Positions 23,791 through 33,189 of a DNA stretch of 64,000 nt are shown here, piece after piece (the stretch's first letter is position 1; each line of letters begins with the position of its first letter). The translations under genes were made by a program, and so were the position numbers. The notes beneath the pieces were generated by a model, which searched no databases, was not told the origin of the DNA, and worked only from the letters and a program-made list of their open reading frames with translations. Source of the DNA: CAWAQA01 sp963784065 (GTDB taxonomy: Bacteria > Acidobacteriota > Vicinamibacteria > Vicinamibacterales > UBA2999); NCBI GenBank assembly GCA_963784065.1, contig CAWAQA010000009.1, forward strand, positions 465,097-529,096. Direction: 5' to 3'.

Positions 23791-24177
23791 TCAGGTAGAC
23801 ATGACCTTCTTGGCGGTTGCCGGCAGCCCTTCGAGCCAGCGGCGGGCTGCGGCCTCGGAGTTGAAGTACTCAATTGGGATGCCGCGCAACGGCTGCGCAA
23901 GGAAGGTCAGCACGGTGCGCTTCCACGCCCAGGCGCCGACGATCGCCATCCTCGACACGCCCTCGTCGTCGCGCAGCCACATCCTGGCGTCGTCGAACGA
24001 GGCGGGCGGCTGCCAGCCGCCAAACAGCTCGAGCAGGATGAGGAGACGAACCGGTCCGACGCCGTGAATGGACTCGCGGACCCACTCGATGATGTCGGCC
24101 TGATCGCTCGACGTCACCACGCCGGCGAGGGTGGCGACCGCCAGATCCGGTGGCTCGAAGGCTTTATTGAGCACCAT
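23791..24177 (-). CDS. SpoIIAA-like (STAS-fold) protein
   Basis: About 128 residues. The fold signature is 'AVATLAGVVTSSDQADIIEW' at the start and 'LTFLAQPLRGIPIEYFNSEA' with 'AARRWLEGLP' at the end, which match the SpoIIAA-like family. The ATG at 24177 ('MVLNKAFEPPDL') fits the domain start; an in-frame ATG at 24210 would add 11 residues, and neither has a strong ribosome site. Members of this family are small cytosolic proteins of uncertain function, not proven anti-anti-sigma factors. Confidence 0.6.
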   Translation of the reverse strand: MVLNKAFEPPDLAVATLAGVVTSSDQADIIEWVRESIHGVGPVRLLILLELFGGWQPPASFDDARMWLRDDEGVSRMAIVGAWAWKRTVLTFLAQPLRGIPIEYFNSEAAARRWLEGLPATAKKVMST

Positions 24178-24399
24178 ACCTGATGGCCAGCGTACGCCGT
24201 GCCGAGTCATGCGGCTATGCGAATTCGGCGCTTTCCATTTGTGATTCGTGATTTTGCGCGACCCCCTGCACCACGGCGTATGCCGGTCGACGGTCCTTCG
24301 GTGCTCATGGCTCGAAGCAACGGGCTGATGAGCGTAGCGCCGAGGAATTCAACGCCGGGAGCGCAGATCTGCAGAGGTCGCGGAGGGTCCGGCCATGAA

Positions 24400-26033
<1,634 letters not shown>

Positions 26034-26201
26034 GACCATCGCTCCTCTCAGTGGACAGACGGTCATTGCGAATCGATGGGCGCGATCCTCGATCTCGATG
26101 ACCGTCGATACGAACGTGCGGCCACGCGGCGCGGCCTGGCGGGGCCGCACGAGATCCGTGGCGAGCTCGCGCTTCCCCTCTACCGCCCGCCGGACCGGGC
26201 C

Positions 26202-26651
26202 TCAGGCAACCTGCCCGGGCCAGGACTCCGCGACGTGCTGCAACGTTCGCGAGGGCAGCTCGCCGAACGCGTGGCGATAACGGACAGCGAAGCGCCCGAG
26301 TTCGAAGAAGCCGAACGCCATCGCGACGTCGGTCACCGTTGTCGTGTGCGGATCGGCCGTGCTGAGCGCCTTACGTGCCGCACGCAGCCGCTGCGCGATG
26401 ACGTAACGCTTCGGGCTGAGGCCGAGCACGTCATGGAACGCGGTGCGCAGCGTGCGCTCGCTCACGCCGGCCATGCGACTCAACTCTGCGACGGTCACGG
26501 GCTCGCCGGTGTTGTCGCGCAGAAACGCGATGACCCGGCGGACGAGGTCGCGGCGCGAAGGACGCCGCGGCGCGCGGTCCGCGGCGGGAACCCGAGGCAC
26601 CGGCGCCGCGTCGCCGCGCGGCGAGTGCTGAACGAGGGTGATGAGTGACAT
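26202..26651 (-). CDS. short AraC-family regulator
   Basis: 149 residues, essentially only the DNA-binding half of an AraC regulator. The first HTH reads 'TVAELSRMAGVSERTLRTAF' and the second 'TVTDVAMAFGFFELGRFAVR' with 'YRHAFGELPSR'. The usual N-terminal sensing domain is missing: the first 35 residues are a Pro/Arg-rich tail. This could be a one-domain regulator of the SoxS/MarA kind or a truncated gene. The open frame is intact. Confidence 0.75.
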   Translation of the reverse strand: MSLITLVQHSPRGDAAPVPRVPAADRAPRRPSRRDLVRRVIAFLRDNTGEPVTVAELSRMAGVSERTLRTAFHDVLGLSPKRYVIAQRLRAARKALSTADPHTTTVTDVAMAFGFFELGRFAVRYRHAFGELPSRTLQHVAESWPGQVA

Positions 26652-26821
26652 GCCGCCACCTTACGGCGCAGGCATGTTTCGCTGGAACTCGCCGTAGTAC
26701 GAAATTGCCGGGAGAAGAATTGCGCCGGGGTATCTGGTACTTCTTACAGCGGACGCTGCACTAATTGATAGGCAACATGACTCGATGTTGCCGGGCAGAC
26801 GCGGCCGGCCTTCGGGCCGGC

Positions 26822-26975
26822 TCGCTCCCAACTTCCAACTTCCAATTCCCAACTTCCAATTCAGAACTTCCAACTTCCAACTTCCAGTCTCCTTGGCAGT
26901 TGGGAGTTGGCTTAGCGAAAGAGAGTTGGGAGTTGAGTCTGCTTTGGGAGTTGGAAGTTGGTTTCAGCGTAAGAG
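26822..26975. repeat. heptad repeat hairpin (TTGGAAG/TTGGGAG units), copy 2
   Basis: The left half (about 26825-26890) is a run of CTTCCAA and CTTCCAA/CTCCCAA-like seven-base units. The right half (about 26896-26963) carries the complementary TTGGGAG and TTGGAAG units with short interruptions. The two halves can pair into a long imperfect stem. It fills most of the spacer between the AraC gene and the response regulator. This is a larger version of the element at 16217-16310. Confidence 0.8.
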
Positions 26976-26990
26976 GATTGGGATTTACCC

Positions 26991-27620
26991 CTAGACCAGG
27001 CCTTCGCGCACCGCGAACTGAATCAGCGCCGCGGTTGAATGGACGTGAAGGTGCTCCATCATGCGGTACTTGTGGAACGCCACGGTCCTGGCCGACACGT
27101 TCAGAACGGCCGCCGCCTCCTTCATCGAACACCCCTCGGCCAGCAATTGAAGCACCTCCCGCTGGCGGGCGGTGAGTTGGTGGACAGGCTTGCGGCTATG
27201 AGCATCGTGGACGAGCGATCCGACCAGATCCCTGGTGAGGAGCGGCGTGATGTAGTAGCGATCACTCATGACCTCCCGGATCGCGAACGGGAGCTCCGAT
27301 CCGGCTGAGCGCTTCAGGAGGTAGCCGGAGGCGCCGACCCGGAACGCCTCTGCCGCCACGTCCGGGTCCTCGTTCATCGTGAGAAAAATGATGCGCGTCG
27401 TCGACACGAGGCGACGAAGCTCGCGAGCGGTGTCGAGGCCATTCATGAGCGGCATGGACACGTCGAGGATGGCCACGTCCGGTTTGAACCGCGCCACATC
27501 CATCAGGAAGGCACGCGGATCGTCATAGCTGGCGACAACGTCGCAATCTGGTTGGAGCAGCTTCTCGAACGCCTCAGCCAGCAGCGTGTGATCATCGACG
27601 ATGATGATTCGCGGCTTCAT
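26991..27620 (-). CDS. NarL/FixJ-type response regulator 1
   Basis: An intact 209-residue regulator. The receiver domain spans 1-120: acidic pair 'IIIVDDHTLLAEAF', phospho-acceptor Asp in 'VAILDVSMPLMNGLDTAREL', Thr in 'IIFLTMNED' and Lys in 'GYLLKRSAG'. The LuxR-type HTH lies at about 145-205 ('LTARQREVLQLLAEGCSMKE', 'AAAVLNVSARTVAFHKYRMM'). It is in the same family as the regulator at 28872-29504, with which it shares C-terminal features ('HVHSTAALIQFAVREGLV'). No kinase gene is coupled to it. Confidence 0.9.
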   Translation of the reverse strand: MKPRIIIVDDHTLLAEAFEKLLQPDCDVVASYDDPRAFLMDVARFKPDVAILDVSMPLMNGLDTARELRRLVSTTRIIFLTMNEDPDVAAEAFRVGASGYLLKRSAGSELPFAIREVMSDRYYITPLLTRDLVGSLVHDAHSRKPVHQLTARQREVLQLLAEGCSMKEAAAVLNVSARTVAFHKYRMMEHLHVHSTAALIQFAVREGLV

Positions 27621-28096
27621 TGATCTGTCCCTGACTCGGCACGACGTGCGCGTGAGCCTGACCGCTGCCGCTGCCACGAGGGGCGATGCGGTCTGGCGCT
27701 CGAAGAGGCGAAGACGCCATCGAAACAAATCTCGAAAGCGGATTATGCCACAGGGCAAGTAACCAATGACAAAGGGAATGCAGCTTTTGCGACAATTCTG
27801 CGCAACGAAAGCATGACTGAACCGACAGCCACCAGTCGCTGGGGCCTCGAGACCGTCCACGTTGCGTGGACGGATGCGGTTGCGTCGCGGACACGCGCGT
27901 GTCGGTCGCCGAACGGCTGGTGGATTTCTCCCAGCTTCAGAATCATCCGGTCGAACTTTCCCAACGCGACGAGGGAGCAGATGGCCGCCGCCGTGGCGGC
28001 GGTCAAGGCAGGCATGCCGATCAACGAAGATCCGAGGTTCCTGTCGAGGCCGGGCTGACGCCGATTTCGTTCGAGGGTTCCCGAAACTTGGTACTC
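27621..28096. other. intergenic region, no supported gene
   Basis: About 475 bases upstream of the response regulator. Short open frames exist, such as an 81-codon plus-strand frame from 27813, but none resembles a known family or has a good ribosome site. The 3' end leads into a palindromic element at 28097-28160. Confidence 0.4.
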
Positions 28097-28160
28097 GTAG
28101 AGGCCGGCCTGCAGGCCCGACTGCGAAGGCAGGTGAATTCCGATTGCAGCCGGCCTCTAC
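28097..28160. repeat. palindromic element family B, copy 1 (GTAGAGGCCGGC)
   Basis: A perfect 12-base inverted repeat: GTAGAGGCCGGC at 28097-28108 and its complement at 28149-28160, with a 40-base middle. It lies ten bases beyond the stop of the META lipoprotein gene, so it could end that transcript. The left arm and about 20 bases before it recur at 33172-33215, which makes it a dispersed element and not only a terminator. Confidence 0.65.
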
Positions 28161-28170
28161 ACCGAGACAG

Positions 28171-28611
28171 TTACTTCCTGAACCGCAACGTTCCTCGCGC
28201 GGACGACAGGACGAGCGTGCTGTCCGACTGCGAGACCGAGCTTTCACCGGCCAGCAGCCCGGTGTACTCGTTCTCGAACGCCATGGTCGGGCATGCGGCG
28301 CGCGTGCACGCCAGCGCGGGTCCCGCGGTCAGCGTCTGCCCCGATAACGCGAACGCACCGCCGCACGTGTTGCAATCGACCCGCGTGGACAGCCGGCCGT
28401 CCGTGAAGGTCAGGGTGTAGGTCGCACCGGCGGGTGCGGCTTGCGCGGGCTGACCGCTGCGTTGCATGGACACCAGCGTCCAGGTCCCCGAGAGCTGATC
28501 AGCCGTCACGGACAGTGACGACGGCCCGGATAACGGCGCGGACGACTCTGTGCATCCGACCGCGAGCGATCCGATTGTGGCGACGGCGACGAAAAGGCGT
28601 AATACATTCAT
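28171..28611 (-). CDS. META/HslJ-domain lipoprotein
   Basis: 146 residues from ATG 28611. The signal peptide ends in a lipobox ('MNVLRLFVAVATIGSLAVGC'), followed by a META domain: 'LSGTWTLVSMQRSGQPAQA', 'YTLTFTDGRLSTRVDCNTCG', 'GPALACTRAACPTMAFENEY'. Four Cys in the domain could form disulfides. The family includes HslJ, a lipoprotein tied to stress or novobiocin tolerance; a specific role here is not known. An upstream in-frame ATG at 28641 would bury the signal peptide and is less likely. Confidence 0.85.
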   Translation of the reverse strand: MNVLRLFVAVATIGSLAVGCTESSAPLSGPSSLSVTADQLSGTWTLVSMQRSGQPAQAAPAGATYTLTFTDGRLSTRVDCNTCGGAFALSGQTLTAGPALACTRAACPTMAFENEYTGLLAGESSVSQSDSTLVLSSARGTLRFRK

Positions 28612-28807
28612 CGGCGGCGATAGGGGCAATTCATGAGCCACATCAATCGTCGAGGAAATTTGCCGCTGGCGCGTGCCGGCGTCCCCCGCGGGAGACAGGC
28701 CGCGTAATCACCGGGCGACAATCGTGTCCTTGTCGCGTGTCGGTCCTTGCCCGGGACAGAGGCGTGGCCGATGTCAACAAGTACAGGCCAAATATAGAAC
28801 CGGCCGC

Positions 28808-28837
28808 ACGCTTCAAGCCGGTCAGGCCGACCTGAAG
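28808..28837. repeat. degenerate copy of palindromic element family B
   Basis: This stretch (TTCAAGCCGGTCAGGCCGAC core) closely matches the right part of the element at 33184-33220 (TTCAGGCCGGCCAGGCCGAC). It lacks the GTAGAGG arm. It lies immediately beside the Fnr-like box at 28839. Confidence 0.4.
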
Positions 28838-28838
28838 A

Positions 28839-28852
28839 TTGATCTGGATCAA
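28839..28852. promoter_or_regulatory. Fnr/Crp-type box TTGATCTGGATCAA
   Basis: A perfect TTGAT-N4-ATCAA palindrome, the consensus of FNR-type regulators. It lies between the 5' end of the META lipoprotein gene (about 228 bases away) and the 3' end of the response regulator at 28872. By orientation the lipoprotein gene is the only downstream target on the minus strand. The Crp/Fnr protein at 12428-13207 has a matching recognition helix, but the link is inference. Confidence 0.5.
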
Positions 28853-28871
28853 ACACAGGTGAGCTCCGGAC

Positions 28872-29504
28872 CTAGAACGTGACCAGCCGATGTTCGATGG
28901 CGTAGCGGACGAGCTCCGCCGTCGAATGGACGTTGAGCACCTGCATGATCTTGTACTTGGCGGCTTCGACACTCCGCGTCGACACATCCAGTGTGCCCGC
29001 GATCTCCTTCGCCCGCTGCCCCATGACGATCAAGCGAAGAATCTCCCGCTGCCGTGGCGTCAGCTCGACCCGGCTGGGGTCAGCGGCGCCGACCATCAAG
29101 GTCACGATGTCCTTGGTCAACGTCGCAGCCAGGTAGGTGCCGCCCCGCAGCACGACGTCGAGCGCGGTCAACAGCTCCTCACCGCTCGACTCTTTCAGGA
29201 CGAATCCACGCGCCCCTGCTTTGAGCGCTTCGACCGCCAGGTTCGGATCGGCATGCATCGTCAGGACGATGGCCTTGAATTCGACGCCGCGTTCGCTCAA
29301 CTGCCGCAGGACTTCGAGCCCGCTTACCGTCGGCATCGACAGGTCCAGGAGCATGACGTCGGGTCGCAGCCGGACCACCGTGTCCGAGACGAGCCGCGCG
29401 TCGGTGATCGTGTCCACGACCTCGAAGTCGTCGCTGAGCAGCCTGACGAGACCTTCGGCGACGACCCTGTGATCGTCGACGAGCAGAACCGTTGGACGAC
29501 TCAT
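28872..29504 (-). CDS. NarL-type response regulator 2
   Basis: An intact 210-residue regulator: receiver domain ('VLLVDDHRVVAEGLVRLL', 'VMLLDLSMPTVSGLEVLRQL', 'IVLTMHADPN', 'GFVLKESSGE') and LuxR-type HTH ('LTPRQREILRLIVMGQRAKE', 'IAGTLDVSTRSVEAAKYKIM'). Its ATG overlaps the stop of the upstream histidine-kinase remnant by four bases (ATGA). It was therefore once translated together with its own kinase, which is now only a C-terminal stub. Confidence 0.9.
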   Translation of the reverse strand: MSRPTVLLVDDHRVVAEGLVRLLSDDFEVVDTITDARLVSDTVVRLRPDVMLLDLSMPTVSGLEVLRQLSERGVEFKAIVLTMHADPNLAVEALKAGARGFVLKESSGEELLTALDVVLRGGTYLAATLTKDIVTLMVGAADPSRVELTPRQREILRLIVMGQRAKEIAGTLDVSTRSVEAAKYKIMQVLNVHSTAELVRYAIEHRLVTF

Positions 29505-29925
29505 ACCTGCTCCGCTGAATCGTCGTGGCGGTGCAGCGCGAACGCGCCCAGATGGACATTCAGGCCGCTCTTCTCCGCGTCTCCGCCGGCGCCTGCCGGG
29601 ACCCGGACACGAACGGTGGTTCCCTCCTGCAGGTGCGTCACGATCGTCACCTCTCCGCCCACCATGTGTGCTCGCTCCTCCATGCTCACCAGCCCGAGAC
29701 CGCGGCCGACCTGGCGGGTAGCCTCGAGGTCACCAGTCGGCAGACGCGTCCTCGTGATCTTCCCGAACGTCGGGCTGCCGACGATCTCCCCCGGCGGGCC
29801 GAAGTTGGGGTGATTGAACAGTCAGTCACGCGCCCCTGCAGAACGGCTGAGGTCTGGGCGCCCGCAGGCGCGCAGACGCACAGGAGCACGGTCGCGGCCA
29901 CAGCGAGACGGTGTCGGCGCATCAT
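29501..29925 (-). pseudogene. chimeric remnant: TonB receptor ends fused to a histidine-kinase C-terminus
   Basis: Three pieces lie in order. First, from ATG 29925, a signal peptide and the first residues of a carboxypeptidase-regulatory TonB receptor ('AGAQTSAVLQGRVTD'). Second, after one missing base, the extreme C-terminus of such a receptor ('FNHPNFGPPGEIVGSPTFGK', then 'ITRTRLPTG'). Third, in the same frame, the end of a NarL-type kinase ATPase domain ('GRGLGLVSMEERAHMVGGEV', 'GTTVRVRVPAG') to the stop at 29501. About 900 receptor residues and most of the kinase are gone. Two internal deletions explain this. The kinase stub still overlaps the regulator start, as in the original operon. 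Confidence 0.75.
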
Positions 29926-30182
29926 GTCCCGTCGCGGCGTGCGAGACCCGTGGTCGGGCGTGACATTCGATCTCCTTGCGGGGAGCCTTCGCCCCCGCGC
30001 TCCGCATTCGGTGTCGCCGCGCGGAGGCTGGCCGTCGCGCACGAGAAGGAGCGGCTGAACTCGATGATCCGCCGTGGCTGACTCTGCGACGGAAGTCGGT
30101 ACGTGGGTCAATCTGTCACATGTACCAGACTCCCCCCCTCGGTCACATCTGCCAGCTCGTGTTCGTTGTGCGGCCGCCCTGT

Positions 30183-30196
30183 TTGACGTAAGTCAA
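30183..30196. promoter_or_regulatory. Fnr/Dnr-type box TTGACGTAAGTCAA
   Basis: A perfect TTGAC-N4-GTCAA palindrome about 64 bases before the start of the receiver-MEDS gene at 30260. This is the usual distance for an activator site. The sequence matches the Dnr/Nnr-like variant of the FNR box. The regulator that binds it is not proven; the Crp/Fnr gene at 12428 is a candidate. Confidence 0.5.
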
Positions 30197-30259
30197 GACT
30201 CCGGTTATGACGGCCGCGACTCTTCGAGTAGCATTCGGAACCTGGAAGGCGACCCTCAT

Positions 30260-31232
30260 TTGACCCTGTCTGTTCTCGTGGTCGACGATCACGAACCTTG
30301 GCGTCGCGAAATCAGATGGGTGCTTCGACAGAGCCGTCGCTGGCAGGTTGTCGGTGAAGCCGGCGACGGGGTCGAGGCTATCGAAATGGCGGGCGCGCTC
30401 GAACCCGATCTGATCCTGCTCGACGTCGGGCTGCCGGGCATGAGCGGCATCGAAGCCGCCAGGCGAATCCTCGCACTCACCCCTGACGCGCGAATCCTGT
30501 TCGTGAGCGCACATCGAACCTGGGATATTGTCGAGGTCGCGTTCGCCACCGGTGCGCGCGGGTATGTCCTCAAAGACGATGCCGGGCATGAATTGTTGCC
30601 AGCGATGAGCGCGGTCATCGAAGGCAAGCGGTTCGTCAGTGCGACGTTGACGGGCCGGTCGGTCGACGGGACCACGGGACGGCAGCATCCTCCGGGGCCA
30701 CGCCACGAGGTCGGGTTCTATTCAGATGACTCGCGGCTGGTTGAGGCATACACGCGGTTCGCGAAGGCGGCGCTCGACGCCGGGCGAGCCCTGATTCTCG
30801 CGGCCCCCGACTCACGCCGCGACGAGGTTCATCGCGGGTTGCACGCCCTCGGCGTCGATGTAGAACGCGCCCTCCTGGAACGCAGGCTTCTGTCGATTGA
30901 CATCCACACTGCGCTCTCGCCGTTCATGGTCGATGGCTGGCCCGACGAAGCGCGATTCTGGAAATCGGGAACGTCTCTCGTTGCAAGAGCCGTCGGAGCG
31001 GCACGGTGCACGCCACCTGGCCTAGCGGCGTGTGGCGAGTGCTCGGCCAGCCTGTTGAGCCAAGGCCACGTGGAGGCGGCGATTCGGCTCGAGGTACCTG
31101 TGGGACCAGCTCGCCGGAACATTCAACGTCGAGGTATTTTGCCCCTACCCGACCATCGCCCTTGACCACGACGACAAGAGCACCGTCATTCGAAGAATCT
31201 GTCAAGAACACACCGCGGTTGTGTCCGCTTAG
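30260..31232 (+). CDS. response regulator with MEDS output domain, frameshifted
   Basis: About 323 residues. The receiver domain covers about 1-125 ('VLVVDDHEPWRREIRWVLRQ', 'LILLDVGLPGMSGIEAARRI', 'ILFVSAHRTWD', 'GYVLKDDAG'). A MEDS (DcmR-type sensory) domain follows the linker: 'RHEVGFYSDDSRLVEAYTRF', 'ALDAGRALILAAPDSRRDEV', 'AACGECSASLLSQGHVEAAI', and after a frame change near 31095, 'DQLAGTFNVEVFCPYPTIAL' to the TAG at 31230-31232. There is no DNA-binding domain, so the output is probably ligand- or protein-mediated. I place the start at TTG 30260 by alignment; no ATG fits. A Dnr-like box lies upstream. Confidence 0.75.
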
Positions 31233-31276
31233 CGCGCCCGCGCGCCAGCGCGATCCCGGGCATCACGATCGGGCGG

Positions 31277-32587
31277 TTACGAGGAACTGACACCCACACG
31301 AGCGTGAATCGTCGAACCACGACCCGGTTGCGAATCGATTGAGAGCGCGCCATTCACGAGCTTGATCCGTTCTTCCATGCTGACCAGGCCAAGCCCGCGG
31401 CCGGTCTTCGCGGCCTCGACGTCAAAGCCCTTGCCGTGATCCCTCACCACGAGATGAATCTCCTCCTCGCTGCCCCAGAGCTGCACCTCGAACTGCAGAA
31501 CGCCGCTGTGTTTCACCGCATTGTGGAGCGCTTCCTGGAGAATGCGGAGGAGGGACAGGGACACCTCTGACGGCAGGCGATCCGGCAGATCGTGCGTGTC
31601 GAAATCAACCATCGCTTTCTGCTGCTCGGTGAATTCCGCGCAGAACCGGCCCATGGCTGCCGCAATGCCGAGCAGTTCGAGTCGCGACGAGTGCAGGCGG
31701 TGCGACAGGGCCTGCACGTCGGCGGCGATCTCTGACGTCAGCCGCTGCAGCTCCATCGTGCGGCCCTGGCACCACGGCGAGCCGTCATCGCGCTGCGCCA
31801 GGCCGGTGAGGCTGACCGACAACAGCGCAAGACGCTGGCCGATATCGTCGTGCAACTCTCTCGCGATTCGACTTCGTTCCCGCTCCTGCGCATCGATCAA
31901 CCGGCGGCTCACATTCGAGAGCGCTCGTTCAGCCCGTTTGTGCTGCGTGATATCGCGGATGATCTTGGCGGCGCCGATCAGCCTGCCGTCCGCGTCCCGC
32001 AGCGGCGAGATCGTCACCGACACGTTCAGCTGCGCGCCCGCCTTCGTCATGCGAATACTCTGGTACGGTTCAATCCGCTTGCCGGCGCGCAACCGCTGAA
32101 GCACCTTGGTGTCCTCATCGCGCCGCCCCGGCGGAATGAGAATGGACGTCCGCTGTCCGACGGCTTCCGCCTCGGTGAACCCGAAGATGCGCTCAGCCGC
32201 CGCATTCCAGCTCAGGATGCCGCCGTCCAGCGTCGTCGACAGGATCGCGTCCTGCGAGGAATCGACGATGGCGGCGAGAACAAGCCGCGTGTCCATCGCC
32301 GCCAGCGCAGCCAACTCCACGGCGCGCCTCCGGGACCGGGGTCGGAGGCGCGTCGGCAACGTGAACGGAGCGAAGTTGCCGCCCTGGCGGAGAAACACGG
32401 TGCCGGCGACCTGTGCAAGCGTCGCTCCAGCCGGACTGTCAACGACGGTAGCGGCAGGCCACAGGCTCTGGAATGCCACGAGGCAGGCGCCCGCAACGCC
32501 GGCCAGACTCGATGCCATACGCAGCAAGCGGCCAGCGCGATGCCGGATGCAGGCCAAACCCCCAGCCGCGCGGGAACACCGGGACAT
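31277..32587 (-). CDS. PAS-domain histidine kinase of the NarL-partner (HisKA_3) type
   Basis: An intact frame of 436 residues. The conserved part begins near residue 98: 'MDTRLVLAAIVDSSQDAILS', which may be the true start (ATG at 32296). A PAS domain spans about 100-215 ('GGILSWNAAAERIFGFTEAE'). The HisKA_3 box is 'RIARELHDDIGQRLALLSVS', and the ATPase has 'LQEALHNAVKHSG', 'RDHGKGFDV' and 'GRGLGLVSMEERIKLVNGAL'. This kinase class phosphorylates NarL-type regulators, so the neighbouring regulators at 26991, 28872 or 30260 are likely partners. The N-terminal 97 residues include one hydrophobic stretch of doubtful coding status. Confidence 0.85.
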   Translation of the reverse strand: MSRCSRAAGGLACIRHRAGRLLRMASSLAGVAGACLVAFQSLWPAATVVDSPAGATLAQVAGTVFLRQGGNFAPFTLPTRLRPRSRRRAVELAALAAMDTRLVLAAIVDSSQDAILSTTLDGGILSWNAAAERIFGFTEAEAVGQRTSILIPPGRRDEDTKVLQRLRAGKRIEPYQSIRMTKAGAQLNVSVTISPLRDADGRLIGAAKIIRDITQHKRAERALSNVSRRLIDAQERERSRIARELHDDIGQRLALLSVSLTGLAQRDDGSPWCQGRTMELQRLTSEIAADVQALSHRLHSSRLELLGIAAAMGRFCAEFTEQQKAMVDFDTHDLPDRLPSEVSLSLLRILQEALHNAVKHSGVLQFEVQLWGSEEEIHLVVRDHGKGFDVEAAKTGRGLGLVSMEERIKLVNGALSIDSQPGRGSTIHARVGVSSS

Positions 32588-32680
32588 CCAGCGGGAAGGT
32601 TCTGATATGTCGGCGTCACCGTAACGCGCGACGCCCTTCGCACGCCGCCACCAATCCGCCCGGGGTCCGGGTGTGGGTCC

Positions 32681-32696
32681 TCACCACATGTCGTGA
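32681..32696. promoter_or_regulatory. palindrome TCACCACATGTCGTGA, possible operator
   Basis: The partner of 6257-6272, differing at one base. It lies about 170 bases before the Ser/Thr-kinase remnant. The shared core continues GCG on the right side in both copies. It is a good candidate for a dimeric regulator site or a very short dispersed repeat. Confidence 0.35.
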
Positions 32697-32849
32697 GCGT
32701 CCCACCATAGACCGCGCCCGCCGCCCCACCGCAGGAGGTATTCGGCATGGAACGGCATGTGCTGCTACCCCTGAGACCGCGTTCCCAGCGTGAACGACCG
32801 CTCTTGTCATGGACCAGGATTCACTACCCACCGGCGATCCCAGTGCCCG

Positions 32850-33189
32850 GCGACGATGCCAGGCGCCCGTCTTGGCTACGTCGGGCCGACAAGGTCGTGC
32901 AGGTACCTCGGCGAAGGTGGGATGGGAACCGTCTCCGTGGCCGAGCAGGCGCATCCGGTCCGCCGGCGCGTGGCGGTGAAAGTGATCCGCGCGGGCATGG
33001 ATTCGGATGGTGAAGGCAACCCAGCAACGGCTGACCGAGATGTCGATGGTCACCGAGTACGGCGTCATCCTGGGGACGCTCGACTACATGGCCCCGGAAC
33101 AGGCGGACCTCTCTGAAGACGTCGATACCCGCAGCGACATCTACTCCCTCGGTGTGCTGCTCTTCAAGCCCGAGGCTGGGTATTGGTAG
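32850..33189 (+). pseudogene. collapsed Ser/Thr protein kinase gene
   Basis: The start of a bacterial Hanks-type kinase is visible: 'YLGEGGMGTVSVAEQAHPVR' (Gly-rich loop), then 'VAVKVIRAGMDS' (catalytic Lys). This jumps directly to the activation segment: 'LTEMSMVTEYGVILGTLDYM' and 'APEQADLSEDVDTRSDIYSL'. About 130 residues between, including the HRD catalytic loop and DFG, are deleted. The gene then breaks off at 'GVLLF' into the palindromic element at 33184. It lacks catalysis and most of the C-lobe, so it is a pseudogene shaped by deletion. Confidence 0.75.

Noticed and set aside
26822..26975. Possible CRISPR array because of regular short repeats
   Set aside because: Units are only seven bases, have no unique spacers, reverse polarity half-way, and no cas gene is present.
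27813..28058. A plus-strand 81-codon frame (MTEPTATSRWGLETVHVAWT...)
   Set aside because: No ribosome site, no family match, and overlapping frames of equal length; not enough to call a gene.
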